This document shows positions 24,244 through 33,137 of a stretch of DNA of 64,000 nucleotides, in pieces; the stretch's first letter is position 1; every line of letters begins with the position of its first letter. Position numbers and translations under genes: made by a program. Below the pieces are notes generated by a model that was given only the letters and a program-made list of their open reading frames with translations, was not told the DNA's origin and ran no database searches. Source of the DNA: Pseudomonas sp. NFR16. Its GTDB lineage: Bacteria; Pseudomonadota; Gammaproteobacteria; Pseudomonadales; Pseudomonadaceae. The stretch lies in contig NZ_FNYJ01000005.1 in the NCBI RefSeq assembly GCF_900108875.1, positions 124,001 to 188,000 on the forward strand, in the 5' to 3' direction.

Positions 24244-24259
24244 TCATCGATTTTGATGA
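24244..24259. promoter_or_regulatory. operator candidate 2, TCATC-N6-GATGA
   Basis: A second copy of the same arms and spacing, 15 bases before the LysR start. Its position over the regulator's own promoter/ribosome-binding region would allow autoregulation. Additional unpaired GATGA and TCATC half-sites lie between the two copies (about 24166-24182). Confidence 0.5.
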
Positions 24260-24273
24260 CCGAACGAGCGGAT

Positions 24274-25182
24274 ATGGAACTCAAGCATTTACGGGCATTC
24301 GTCACGCTGGCTGAAGAGCTGCATTTCGGACGGGCTGCGCAGCGGCTGGCCATCGTCCAACCGGCATTGAGCATGCAAATCAAAGCGCTCGAAAGCTGGC
24401 TTGGCGTGCGGCTGCTGGATCGCAATCGTCATTCGGTGTCGCTGACAGAAGTCGGTCAGCTGTTTCTCGAAGAGGCGCGAGTGACGCTGCATCAGGCACA
24501 GCATTGCGCTGACGTGGCGCGAGGGCTTGGCCGAGGAGAGTCAGGGCGAGTCCGGCTGGGTTTTGTATCGTCGGTCCTGCCGCAACTGTTGCCCACGCTG
24601 ATCCGCGCGGCACATCAGCGGTTTCCCGGCATCGCACTGGAGCTCAAGGACATGCCGGGCCCGGATCAGATTCATGCCCTGAAAAACGGCCAGCTGGACT
24701 TTGGCCTATTGCGCCTCCCCGCGCCACACGCGGGCGTCCAGACGCGCGTGGTGCTGCAAGAATCGATCGTCGTGGCGCTGCCCCGCGACCACCCACTGCT
24801 TGACCATCAGGTCATCGACGTCGACGCGCTCGCGCAATGGCCGGTGCTGGTGTTGGCGCGTCGCTACGCGGCGGGCTTTCACGATGGCGTGATGCGGGCG
24901 ATCGCCGAACAGGGCAGTCGGCTGGAAGTTGCTGACGAACTGGGCGAATTCACCACCATGCTGGCGCTGGTCTCGGCGGGACTGGGGATTGGCTTGCTGC
25001 CTCATCTCGCCGCCAGCGCCCTGCCCCCGAATGTCGTATCGCGGCCACTGCGACTGGGGAATTATCGAGCAGCGACAGGCCTGGCGTGGACGTCACTCGA
25101 CACCGCTGTGAAGAGCACGGTCTTCGAGCTCATGCGCGAGCTATTCTTCATCCACGGCCAGGCGGATTCCGTCGCCGTCTGA
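24274..25182 (+). CDS. LysR-family transcriptional regulator
   Basis: A 302-aa LysR regulator. The N-terminal winged helix-turn-helix is MELKHLRAFVTLAEELHFGRAAQRLAIVQPALSMQIKALESWLGVRLL, and the effector domain has GRVRLGFVSSVLPQLLPTLIRAAHQRFPG and a typical GLGIGLLPHLAAS ending. It is divergent from the idonate/gluconate dehydrogenase genes, so it likely controls them; the repeated TCATC-N6-GATGA elements lie in between. ATG 24274 (MELKHLRAF) is the family-like start; the frame is open to 24253. Confidence 0.9.
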   Translation: MELKHLRAFVTLAEELHFGRAAQRLAIVQPALSMQIKALESWLGVRLLDRNRHSVSLTEVGQLFLEEARVTLHQAQHCADVARGLGRGESGRVRLGFVSSVLPQLLPTLIRAAHQRFPGIALELKDMPGPDQIHALKNGQLDFGLLRLPAPHAGVQTRVVLQESIVVALPRDHPLLDHQVIDVDALAQWPVLVLARRYAAGFHDGVMRAIAEQGSRLEVADELGEFTTMLALVSAGLGIGLLPHLAASALPPNVVSRPLRLGNYRAATGLAWTSLDTAVKSTVFELMRELFFIHGQADSVAV

Positions 25183-25328
25183 TCATGCGCCACTGAAGCG
25201 GCTCAAGGGTCAACTGCGCTGGAGGCGCCGGTGATGTGATTTGATACACGAAACATTCGCGCGGCGAATTCCGGGCGGCTTATGGTGCAGCACACCATTC
25301 ACGCAGCAGCAATCAACAGGGACAGGTC

Positions 25329-26267
25329 ATGCAAATCGGTATTGTGGTTTTTCTGTTCGTGGGGCTGGCTCTCGCCATCGTCTACATGGGCGTCAAGGTC
25401 GTGCCGCAAGGGTATCAATGGACGGTCGAACGGTTCGGACGGTACACCAACACGCTCAAGCCCGGTCTGAACATCATCGTGCCGGTCGTGGACCGCATCG
25501 GGCGCAAGATCAACATGATGGAGACCGTGCTGGACATCCCGCCGCAGGAAGTCATCACCTCGGACAACGCCACGGTGCAGATCGACGCCGTGTGCTTCTA
25601 TCAAGTGGTCAACTGCGCGCAAGCGGCCTATGAGGTCAACAACCTGCAGCATGCGATTCGCAATCTGCTTCAAACCAACATCCGCACCGTGCTGGGCTCG
25701 ATGGAACTGGACGCCATGCTCAGTCAACGCGACGGGATCAACGAACGCTTGTTGCGTATCGTCGATGAAGCGACGGCGCCCTGGGGCATCAAGATCACCC
25801 GCATCGAGATCAAGGACATCAGCCCGCCTGCCGATCTGATGGCAGCGATGTCGGGCCAGATGAAAGCCGAGCGCATCAAACGCGCGCAGATTCTCGAAGC
25901 AGAAGGCCTACGGGCTTCGGCCATTCTGACTGCCGAAGGCAAGAAGCAGGCACAGATCCTGGAAGCCGAAGGCGAACGTCAGGCGGCGTTCCTCGAGTCT
26001 GAGGCACGGGAGCGGCAGGCCGAGGCCGAGGCTCGGGCGACGCAAGTGGTCTCCGAAGCAATTGCCGCCGGCGACGTACAGGCCATCAATTATTTCGTCG
26101 CGCAGAAGTACATCGATGCGCTGGGCAAACTGTCTTCAGCCAATAACAGCAAGGTGATCCTGATGCCGCTGGAAGCCAGCCAGATGATCGGCGCGATTGG
26201 CGGGATCGGCGAAATCGTCAAGGCCACCTTCGACACGCCCAGGCCCGAAACCGGAAAGCGAGTCTGA
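25329..26267 (+). CDS. SPFH/stomatin-family membrane protein (QmcA-like)
   Basis: A 312-aa slipin. One N-terminal membrane segment (about 4-24) is followed by the SPFH/band-7 domain (VPQGYQWTVERFGRYTNTLKPGLNIIVPVVDRIG; METVLDIPPQEVITSDNATVQIDAV) and a long Ala/Glu coiled coil (about 180-245) for oligomerisation. Such proteins form large ring-shaped assemblies that organise membrane domains and modulate proteases such as FtsH. The next gene, two bases further, is its usual NfeD partner. Confidence 0.93.
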   Translation: MQIGIVVFLFVGLALAIVYMGVKVVPQGYQWTVERFGRYTNTLKPGLNIIVPVVDRIGRKINMMETVLDIPPQEVITSDNATVQIDAVCFYQVVNCAQAAYEVNNLQHAIRNLLQTNIRTVLGSMELDAMLSQRDGINERLLRIVDEATAPWGIKITRIEIKDISPPADLMAAMSGQMKAERIKRAQILEAEGLRASAILTAEGKKQAQILEAEGERQAAFLESEARERQAEAEARATQVVSEAIAAGDVQAINYFVAQKYIDALGKLSSANNSKVILMPLEASQMIGAIGGIGEIVKATFDTPRPETGKRV

Positions 26268-26269
26268 CC

Positions 26270-26716
26270 ATGTGGGCATATCTTCACGGTCTGTCGTTCT
26301 GGGACTGGCTCGGACTAGGCACCGTGCTGTTGATTCTGGAAGTATTCGGCGCAGGCGGTTACCTGCTGTGGATCGGCGTGGCCGCCGCCGGCGTCGGCAT
26401 TCTCACGTATGTGTTTCAGGACATGGGTTGGGAGCTGCAGTTTCTGCTGTTCGCCGTGCTGTCGGTGCTGACCGCGCTGTACTGGTGGCGGCGCCAGCGC
26501 AACGTGCTGCGCCAGTCGGATCAGCCGGGACTGAACCTGCGCGGCTCGGAACTGATCGGCCGGACCTTCGTGGTGCACGACGCGATTGTCAGCGGACGCG
26601 GCAAAATCAAGGTCGGCGATGGTGTCTGGATGGTCGCCGGGCCTGATGCTCCGGCAGGCGCGCACGTGCGCGTGGTCTCGCAGGACGGCGTTATTTTGAA
26701 GGTCGAAGCGGCGTGA
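26270..26716 (+). CDS. NfeD-like membrane protein
   Basis: A 148-aa short NfeD protein with membrane segments at about 8-60 (FWDWLGLGTVLLILEVFGAGGYLLWIGVAAAGVGILTY) and a C-terminal OB-fold-like domain (LIGRTFVVHDAIVSGRGKIKVGDGVWMVAGPD). Short NfeD proteins partner with slipins in the membrane. It starts two bases after the stomatin stop, so the pair forms an operon. No protease domain is present, unlike long NfeD proteins. Confidence 0.9.
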   Translation: MWAYLHGLSFWDWLGLGTVLLILEVFGAGGYLLWIGVAAAGVGILTYVFQDMGWELQFLLFAVLSVLTALYWWRRQRNVLRQSDQPGLNLRGSELIGRTFVVHDAIVSGRGKIKVGDGVWMVAGPDAPAGAHVRVVSQDGVILKVEAA

Positions 26717-26795
26717 GTCACCGGGCCACGGAACTACCTCGCAGGAGGACGTATCAAATCGTGTCAGAACAACCCAAAAGTCGGAGTACCCCGTC

Positions 26796-27113
26796 ATGCG
26801 TCTAAAACTTGCTGTAGCCACGTTAGCTCTGCTTTCCCTGCCTGTCGGTTCAGCAATGGCTGACGGCTTCCTGCGCGACGTCATCTCTTCCGGTGCGACC
26901 ACCGGCTCTACCTACCTCACCTTTCGGCATCACAAACTGATCGTTGCCGCTCAGGATGACGCAGGCAGCTTCGTCGCCAGCAACGGCGCCATTCGTGGCC
27001 CGTACCTGGAAGCAGCCATGGATCAAGTACGCAAAGACAACCCTGGCCTGAATGCTTCGGACATGGATCTGGCCAACGCGATTCTGGCAAAGAACCTCGT
27101 CGCCGAGCAGTGA
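26796..27113 (+). CDS. DUF2388 family exported protein
   Basis: A 105-aa protein with a clear Sec signal peptide (MRLKLAVATLALLSLPVGSAMA, cleavage after about residue 22). The mature part, beginning DGFLRDVISSGATTGSTYLTF, is the DUF2388 pattern found mainly in Pseudomonas, often as tandem paralogues; here only one copy is present. Probably periplasmic. Function unknown. It ends in a bidirectional terminator shared with gcvH. Confidence 0.85.
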   Translation: MRLKLAVATLALLSLPVGSAMADGFLRDVISSGATTGSTYLTFRHHKLIVAAQDDAGSFVASNGAIRGPYLEAAMDQVRKDNPGLNASDMDLANAILAKNLVAEQ

Positions 27114-27164
27114 TCCCGTCAAGCGCGAACTCGTTTGCTCGCCACACCAGGATCATCGTTTCAT

Positions 27165-27195
27165 AAAAAATGCCGCCCTCAGGGGCGGCATTTTT
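27165..27195. terminator. bidirectional terminator, DUF2388 gene / gcvH
   Basis: AAAAATGCCGCCC and GGGCGGCATTTTT form a strong stem with A/T flanks on both sides, located between the convergent DUF2388 and gcvH genes. Confidence 0.92.
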
Positions 27196-27235
27196 GTTTC
27201 AGCCATCATCGCCTATCGGCACGCGGCGCATTGGC

Positions 27236-27619
27236 TTATTCGCCGATGGCGGCCTTGTAACCGGCAGCGTCCAGCAGCTTGGCCAGGTCGGCGTCAGCAT
27301 TGCTTGGCTTGACCTTGAAAATCCACGACTGGTAAGGCGTGTCGTTGAGCTCTTCCGGCGATTCGCCCAAGCGTTCGTTGACTTCAACCACTTCGCCGGC
27401 GACTGGAGAATAAATGTCGGAGGCGGCTTTTACAGATTCCACAACGCCAGCAGCATCGCCAGCCGCGAAAACCTTACCGATCTCCGGCAGCTCTACGAAT
27501 ACCACGTCGCCCAGCGCTTCCTGCGCGTGATCGGAAATACCGACAACGATCAGGCCACCTTCTTTTTTGGCCCACTCATGGCTTTCGGCAAAACGCAGTT
27601 CGGCGGGAATATCACTCAT
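27236..27619 (-). CDS. gcvH: glycine cleavage system H protein
   Basis: Lipoylated carrier of the glycine cleavage complex that shuttles the methylamine group between the P, T and L proteins. The 127-aa sequence has the lipoylation site AAGVVESVKAASDIY with Lys64, and the N-terminal MSDIPAELRFAESHEWAK pattern. It lies 64 bases downstream of gcvT in the same orientation. The decarboxylase gene gcvP is not in the window downstream or upstream, so the P protein must be encoded elsewhere. Confidence 0.96.
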   Translation of the reverse strand: MSDIPAELRFAESHEWAKKEGGLIVVGISDHAQEALGDVVFVELPEIGKVFAAGDAAGVVESVKAASDIYSPVAGEVVEVNERLGESPEELNDTPYQSWIFKVKPSNADADLAKLLDAAGYKAAIGE

Positions 27620-27683
27620 GTTTTTATCCTCTCTACATCATCAGGTCAGCGGAGAACCCGCCAGGGGTTGCTTTGAACGGTTA

Positions 27684-28766
27684 TTAAATCAGGGCCTTGC
27701 CATGGCGCACGAACGTTGGCTGAACCACACGAACCGGGTACCACTTGCCGCGAATCTCCACCTCGGCACGGTCGGCGGTCGCCATCGGGACACGCGCCAA
27801 GGCAATCGACTTGCTTAGCGTAGGAGAGAAACTACCACTGGTGATCTCTCCTTCGCCAACTTCCGCTATTCGGACAACCTGATGCGCGCGCAGAACACCT
27901 CGTTCTTCGAGCACCAAACCCACAAGCCGTGAGGCGACGCCGCTGGCTTTTTCGGACTCGAGCGCGGTACGGCCGATGAAGTCACGGTCTTCGGGCTGCC
28001 AGGCGATGGTCCAGGCCATGTTGGAAATCAGCGGCGACACCTGTTCGTCGATTTCCCGACCGTACAGATTCATACCGGCCTCCAGACGCAGCGTGTCACG
28101 CGCGCCCAGGCCGATCGGCGAAATACCGGCGCCAACCATGTCGTTGAAAAAACTGCAGGCATGCTCGGCAGGCAGGATAATTTCCAGGCCGTCTTCGCCG
28201 GTGTACCCCGTGCGCGCGATGAACCAGTCGCCTTCTTGCTGACCTTCGAACGGTCGCAGGGTGTGGATCAGTTCAGCACGGGACTGGTTGACCAGTTCGG
28301 CAATCTTCTGCCGGGCGTTGGGGCCCTGGATCGCCAGCATCGCCAATTCGGATCGGTGCGTCAGATGCACGTCGAAACCGTCGAGATGAGCCTTCATCCA
28401 CGCCAAGTCCTTAGCGCCGGTAGCGGCGTTGACCACCAGCCGGTAACCCGCGTCGGTCAGGTAGACGATCATGTCGTCGACGATACCGCCCCGGGTGTCG
28501 AGCATCGCGCTGTAGAGCGCGCGCCCTGTGTGCTGCAGTCTGCCGACGTCGTTGGCCAGCAGGTGCTGCAACCAGGCTTTGGCCTGGCTGCCGGACACGT
28601 CGACGACGTGCATGTGCGACACGTCGAAAATCCCACAGTCCCGGCGCACCTGATGGTGCTCCTCAACCTGCGAGCCGTAGTGCAACGGCATATCCCAACC
28701 ACCAAAATCGACCAGCTTCGCGCCCAGCGCGAGGTGCAGGTCAAAGAGGGGCGTACGCTGTCCCAT
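27684..28766 (-). CDS. gcvT: glycine cleavage system T protein (aminomethyltransferase)
   Basis: Transfers the methylene group from lipoylated GcvH to tetrahydrofolate and releases ammonia. The 360-aa protein begins MGQRTPLFDLHLALGAKLVDFGGWDMPLHYGSQVEEHHQVRRDCGIFDVSHM, with the family's conserved DVSHM motif. NAATGAKDLAWMKAH and GYTGEDGLEI are further hallmarks, and the C-terminal barrel is complete (SGSFSPTLSKSIALARVP). GGAGAAACCC precedes the start. I looked for a glycine riboswitch in the 155 bases upstream and do not see one. Confidence 0.96.
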   Translation of the reverse strand: MGQRTPLFDLHLALGAKLVDFGGWDMPLHYGSQVEEHHQVRRDCGIFDVSHMHVVDVSGSQAKAWLQHLLANDVGRLQHTGRALYSAMLDTRGGIVDDMIVYLTDAGYRLVVNAATGAKDLAWMKAHLDGFDVHLTHRSELAMLAIQGPNARQKIAELVNQSRAELIHTLRPFEGQQEGDWFIARTGYTGEDGLEIILPAEHACSFFNDMVGAGISPIGLGARDTLRLEAGMNLYGREIDEQVSPLISNMAWTIAWQPEDRDFIGRTALESEKASGVASRLVGLVLEERGVLRAHQVVRIAEVGEGEITSGSFSPTLSKSIALARVPMATADRAEVEIRGKWYPVRVVQPTFVRHGKALI

Positions 28767-28921
28767 GGGTTTCTCCTTCCGGGCTTGGCGAAGACGCAGT
28801 CAGACACGACATCGGCAAATCCCCCGTGACTTGGGGTCTCATACCTCTGCTAATTTGCGGAATTATCTGACAGACCACGTCGATTGCGGCGCATTGTAGC
28901 CGCAAGGTAGTGACCCCGCAC

Positions 28922-30538
28922 CTAGCCGATCGGTCTTGCCGAACGTCTGATCAAGCCAATCACCGGGAGTAAACCGACAAGCACCAGTGTCAGGGCCGGC
29001 AATGCGGCGCGGGCCCACTCGCCTTCACTGGTCATTTCAAAAATGCGCACGGCCAGCGTGTCCCAGCCAAACGGGCGCATCAGCAGGGTGGCAGGCATTT
29101 CCTTGAGCACATCGACGAACACCAGAAGCGCCGCACTCAGCGTGCCTGGAACCAGTAGCGGCAGATAAATCCTGAAAAACAATCGCGGGCCGCTGACGCC
29201 CATGCTGCGTGCCGCCTCGGGTAACGACGGCCGGATGCGGGAGAGGCTGCTTTCGAGCGGGCCATACGCGACTGCAATGAAACGCACCAGATAGGCCAGC
29301 ACCAGCGCCGCCAGGCTGCCGAGCAACAATGGCCTGCCTGCTCCGCCCGTCCACTGGGACAGCGGGACGACCACCTCTCGGTCGAGGTAACTGAACGCCA
29401 GCATGATGGACACAGCGAGTACCGATCCCGGGAGTGCGTAGCCGATATTGGCCAGACTTACCCCCGAGCGTATGGCCCGGGTGGGCGCCAGACGCCGGGC
29501 GAATACCAGAATCATGGCGACGCCGACGGTCACCAGCGCCGCGATCCCGCCCAGATAAAGCGTATGCACAATGAGTCCGCTATAACGCTCATCCAGGTCG
29601 AAGCGGCCACGCTGCCAGACCCAGACGATCAGTTGCAGCAAAGGCACCACAAATGCGCAGGCGAACACCAGACCACACCCTGTGCTCGCCGCGATCGCCT
29701 TGATGCCGTGCAGGTGATACAGCGCCTTGACGCGCGGGCGCTCGTTGACTGGCCGACTTGCACCTCGCGCCCGATGTTCGCCGTACAGCACGAGCATCAC
29801 CGCCAGCAGCAGCAAGCTCGCGAGTTGAGCCGCGCTCGACAGGCTGAAGAAGCCGTACCAGGTCTTGTAGATCGCCGTGGTGAAGGTATCGAAATTGAAC
29901 ACCGACACGGCGCCGAAATCCGCGAGGGTTTCCATCAGCGCCAGCGCAACCCCGGCGCCGATCGCAGGCCTCGCCATGGGCAACGCAACACGCCAGAACG
30001 CCTGCCACGGCGATTGACCCAGTACGCGCGCTGCTTCCATCAGGCCTTTGCCTTGTGCCAGAAACGCCGTGCGCGCCAACAGGTAAACGTAAGGGTAAAA
30101 GACCAGCACCAGCACGATGATCACGCCACCGGTGGAACGCACACGCGGCAGGCGAATTCCGCTGCCAAACCATTCACGCATCAGGGTTTGCACGGGGCCG
30201 GCAAAGTCGAGCAGCCCGACGAAAACGAATGCCAGCACATAGGCCGGAATCGCGAACGGCAGCATCAACGCCCAGTCCAGCCAGCGCCGCCCCGGAAACT
30301 CACACAACGCAGTCAGCCAGGCCAGGCTCACACCCAGCAGCGTCACGCCAAGCCCGACCCCGACGACCAGTGTCAGCGTGTTGCCCAACAACCGCGACAT
30401 CTGGGTTGCCCACAAATGCGACCAGATTTCGTGGTCGATGGTCTGCCAGGAGAACAGCAGCACGCTCAGAGGCAGCAGCACCAGTGCAGCAATGGTGAAG
30501 ACCAACGGATACCAGCGACGCTGGGCGGGATGGGCCAA
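28922..30538 (-). CDS. ferric-iron-type ABC transporter permease (fused double permease)
   Basis: A 538-aa inner-membrane protein with about 12 membrane segments in two homologous halves, the FbpB/SfuB layout. Each half has an EAA-like loop: EAARVLGQSPWQAFWRVALPMARPAIGAG near residue 190 and EAARSMGVSGPRLFFRIYLPLLVPGTLSA near residue 456, which dock the ATPase. Its partner binding protein is upstream, separated by a REPIN. No ATPase gene lies within or next to the pair, so the nucleotide-binding subunit must come from elsewhere. Sequence type suggests Fe3+ uptake, but other oxyanion or polyamine-like substrates are not excluded. Confidence 0.85.
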   Translation of the reverse strand: MAHPAQRRWYPLVFTIAALVLLPLSVLLFSWQTIDHEIWSHLWATQMSRLLGNTLTLVVGVGLGVTLLGVSLAWLTALCEFPGRRWLDWALMLPFAIPAYVLAFVFVGLLDFAGPVQTLMREWFGSGIRLPRVRSTGGVIIVLVLVFYPYVYLLARTAFLAQGKGLMEAARVLGQSPWQAFWRVALPMARPAIGAGVALALMETLADFGAVSVFNFDTFTTAIYKTWYGFFSLSSAAQLASLLLLAVMLVLYGEHRARGASRPVNERPRVKALYHLHGIKAIAASTGCGLVFACAFVVPLLQLIVWVWQRGRFDLDERYSGLIVHTLYLGGIAALVTVGVAMILVFARRLAPTRAIRSGVSLANIGYALPGSVLAVSIMLAFSYLDREVVVPLSQWTGGAGRPLLLGSLAALVLAYLVRFIAVAYGPLESSLSRIRPSLPEAARSMGVSGPRLFFRIYLPLLVPGTLSAALLVFVDVLKEMPATLLMRPFGWDTLAVRIFEMTSEGEWARAALPALTLVLVGLLPVIGLIRRSARPIG

Positions 30539-30570
30539 GGGGAGAATCTCGATTTGGCTTGGTTACGAAC

Positions 30571-30660
30571 CTGTAGGAGTGAGCTTGCTCGCGATTGGGT
30601 CATGTCAATCAATGCAGTTGGCACTGAACGAAAGCAATCGCGAGCAAGCTCACTCCTACC
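30571..30660. repeat. REPIN of the GAGCTTGCTCGCG family inside an operon
   Basis: TGTAGGAGTGAGCTTGCTCG at 30572 is mirrored at 30635-30659 as CGAGCAAGCTCACTCCTAC, with about 37 bases between. The element belongs to a different REP family from the one at 19121 and 54214. It sits between the binding-protein and permease genes. Confidence 0.88.
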
Positions 30661-30678
30661 GTTGGGTAGCGTACGGAG

Positions 30679-31680
30679 TCAGTTCCAGCCCACACGATCC
30701 ATCATTCGAATCGCTTCGGCCTGACGCCGTCCGGCGACTTCCACGGGAATGGTGTCGGCTTTGAACGCGCCCCAGCTGGCCACTTCCTCGGAAGGCGCCA
30801 CTTTAGGGTTGGCCGGGAATTCCTGGTTGGTGCCAGCGAAAATCGCCTGTGCTTCCGGCCAAGTCATCCACTCGACGAGCGCTTTGGCCGCCTCCGCATG
30901 CGGCGCGTATTTGGTGAGGCCGATGCCTGAAAGGTTGACGTGCACGCCTCGATCCGACTGATTCGGCCAGAACAGACGCACAGCCAGATCCGGGTTCTGT
31001 TTGTGCAGGCGGCCGTAGTAATACGTGTTGACGATACCGACGTCGCACTGACCGGCGTTGATCGCCTCAAGCACCGCTATGTCGTCAGAGAACACATCGG
31101 TGGAAAGGTTATTGACCCAACCTTTGAGGATCTTTTCCGATGCCTCGGCGCCGTGGGTTTCGATCAGCGTCGCGGTCAGCGATTGGTTGTAGACCTTCTT
31201 CGCTGTGCGCAGGCACAAACGCCCTTCCCACTGCTTGTCCGCCAGCGCTTCATACGTCGTCAGCTCTTCAGGCTTCACGCGGTCGGTCGAGTACGCAATG
31301 GTACGAGCGCGCAGGCTCAGGCCAGTCCAGCTGTGGGTGGAAGATCGGTATTGCGTCGGGATATTTGCGTCGATGACAGGCGAGGTGAAGGGCTGCAGGA
31401 TGCCCATTTGTTCCGCTTGCCAGAGGTTGCCCGCGTCGACGGTCAGCAGCAGATCGGCCGTCGCGTTCTGCCCCTCGGCCTTGATGCGCTGCATCAGCGG
31501 CGCTTCCTTGTCGGTGATGAATTTCACGTTCACGCCGGTCTTGGCGGTGTAAGCATCGAACACCGGTTTAATCAGCTCGTCGATGCGAGAGGAATACACC
31601 ACGATGTCGTCCGCGGCCTGAGCGGTTCCGCCGAGCACGGTCAGTACCAGGGCAGCCAGAATACGCTTGCTCGCCAGCAT
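30679..31680 (-). CDS. ferric-iron ABC transporter substrate-binding protein (FbpA/AfuA-like)
   Basis: A 333-aa periplasmic binding protein. The signal peptide is MLASKRILAALVLTVLGGTAQA with cleavage before ADDIVVYSSR, the start of the FbpA-type fold. FITDKEAPLMQRIKAEG, LLTVDAGNLWQA, and the double-Tyr NTYYYGRL, which in FbpA-type proteins coordinates iron, are all present. ATG 31680 is preferred over 31731 because it starts the signal peptide and has GAGG upstream. It feeds the double permease downstream. I see no convincing Fur box in the upstream 190 bases. Confidence 0.86.
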   Translation of the reverse strand: MLASKRILAALVLTVLGGTAQAADDIVVYSSRIDELIKPVFDAYTAKTGVNVKFITDKEAPLMQRIKAEGQNATADLLLTVDAGNLWQAEQMGILQPFTSPVIDANIPTQYRSSTHSWTGLSLRARTIAYSTDRVKPEELTTYEALADKQWEGRLCLRTAKKVYNQSLTATLIETHGAEASEKILKGWVNNLSTDVFSDDIAVLEAINAGQCDVGIVNTYYYGRLHKQNPDLAVRLFWPNQSDRGVHVNLSGIGLTKYAPHAEAAKALVEWMTWPEAQAIFAGTNQEFPANPKVAPSEEVASWGAFKADTIPVEVAGRRQAEAIRMMDRVGWN

Positions 31681-31867
31681 GCGGGGCCTCGTCTTTGAGA
31701 AATGAGGCGAAATGGTAGTGAATCGCATCAACGAAGTCCGGACCTAGCCGTTACCAGATGTTACGAAACGCGCTGTTCTCGCCAAATGCCCTGCAATGCA
31801 TCTCTGATGGAACGAGCTTGCTCTCCGATTTTTCAGTGCTTCCGCCATCGCCAGTGCCGCAACCCAT

Positions 31868-33088
31868 TCAGATCCGGGCCAACGCTGGCAAGTCCCCGCT
31901 CAACCCCAACGCCTGGCGCACGAACATCGCCTTGGCTTCTGCAGACTGATCGACGAGTTTCAGGCCCGTGTTGCGCAGCCAGCGCACAGGCAAGGCGTCG
32001 GCCTGGAACAGCCGCTCGAAGCCCTCCATCGCCGCCATCAATGCCAGGTTGTGCGGCATGCGTCGACGTTCATAGCGACTCAGCACGCGCTCGTCAGCCA
32101 GCCGCTCACCCCGCCCAGCTGCGGCATGCAGCACTTCGGCGAGCACTGCGGCGTCGAGGAAACCCAGGTTGACGCCCTGTCCCGCCAGTGGGTGAATGGT
32201 GTGCGCCGCATCGCCAATCAGCGCCAGGCCTTCAGCGACATAGCGCTTGGCGTGCCGCTGACGCAGGGGAACACACAGGCGCGGGTCGGCTGAAATGAGG
32301 TGCCCAAGGCATCCCTCGAACGCCTGCTCCAGTTCACGACAAAAAGCCTCGTCGTCCAGCTTCATCAAGCGCTCTGACTCGTCGGGCGTCACCGACCAGA
32401 CAATCGAACACCAATGTTCGCCCTCGCGCTCGAGTGGCAAAAAGGCCAGCGGGCCGTCATCGGTGAAGCGTTGCCACGCGGTTTTTCGGTGGGAATCAGC
32501 CGTGCGTACGCTGGTGACAATAGCGTGATGCATGTAGTCCCATTCGCGCGTTGCAGTACCGGTCATGCGTCGTACCGTCGAGTTCGCACCATCGGCAGCG
32601 ATCACCAGGGGCGCGCGCAAGGTGCGACCGTCCGCCAGCGTCAGCAGCCAGTCGTCGCCGGAACGACGCATTTGCTCCAGCCGCGCATTCGCAAGCAGGC
32701 CGATATCGCTGTCATGCAGGCGCTCGATCAGGGCGTCCTGCACGACACGGTTTTCGACAATGTGCCCCAGCACGTCGGCGTGCACGCTGGAGGCGGAGAA
32801 GTGCACATTGCCTGTGCCGCTTCCGTCCCAGACGTGCATGTCGGCATAAGGGCTGACGCGGCGCGAGACAATGCCTTCCCACACGTTCAATCGCTCGAGA
32901 ATCCGCTGACTGGCAGCAGACAATGCACTGACACGCGGTTCGAAAGCGGCGTTGTCATCGAAGGGCTTCACGGTCAGCGGGCCGCCGTCCACCACGAGGA
33001 TGTTCAATCCGCTGTTTTGCAGCGCCAGCGCAAGTGCGCTACCGACCATTCCGGCCCCGACAATCAGCAGATCTGCGCGCGTTTCCAT
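31868..33088 (-). CDS. FAD-dependent ubiquinone-synthesis hydroxylase (VisC/UbiI type)
   Basis: A 406-aa UbiH/COQ6-family flavoprotein monooxygenase. The FAD dinucleotide loop is DLLIVGAGMVGSALALALQNSG at the N-terminus, followed by the DG motif PLVIAADGANSTVRRMTGT and the GD motif ALIGDAAHTIHPLAGQGVNLGFLDA. These enzymes hydroxylate the aromatic ring during aerobic ubiquinone synthesis; which ring position this paralogue uses cannot be settled from sequence. It is the last gene of a pepP-ubiH-visC unit, 49 bases after ubiH. Confidence 0.88.
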   Translation of the reverse strand: METRADLLIVGAGMVGSALALALQNSGLNILVVDGGPLTVKPFDDNAAFEPRVSALSAASQRILERLNVWEGIVSRRVSPYADMHVWDGSGTGNVHFSASSVHADVLGHIVENRVVQDALIERLHDSDIGLLANARLEQMRRSGDDWLLTLADGRTLRAPLVIAADGANSTVRRMTGTATREWDYMHHAIVTSVRTADSHRKTAWQRFTDDGPLAFLPLEREGEHWCSIVWSVTPDESERLMKLDDEAFCRELEQAFEGCLGHLISADPRLCVPLRQRHAKRYVAEGLALIGDAAHTIHPLAGQGVNLGFLDAAVLAEVLHAAAGRGERLADERVLSRYERRRMPHNLALMAAMEGFERLFQADALPVRWLRNTGLKLVDQSAEAKAMFVRQALGLSGDLPALARI

Positions 33089-33137
33089 GCTTTAAATCGT
33101 TCTCGCGTTGGGCAAGTGCCACGTATGGATGAAGGGC

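Noticed and set aside
28767..28921. Glycine riboswitch upstream of gcvT
   Set aside because: No paired aptamer-like stems or conserved core found in the 155-base region.
31681..31867. Fur box upstream of the iron-binding protein
   Set aside because: GATTCACTACCATTT and nearby sequence are too far from the Fur consensus to claim a site.
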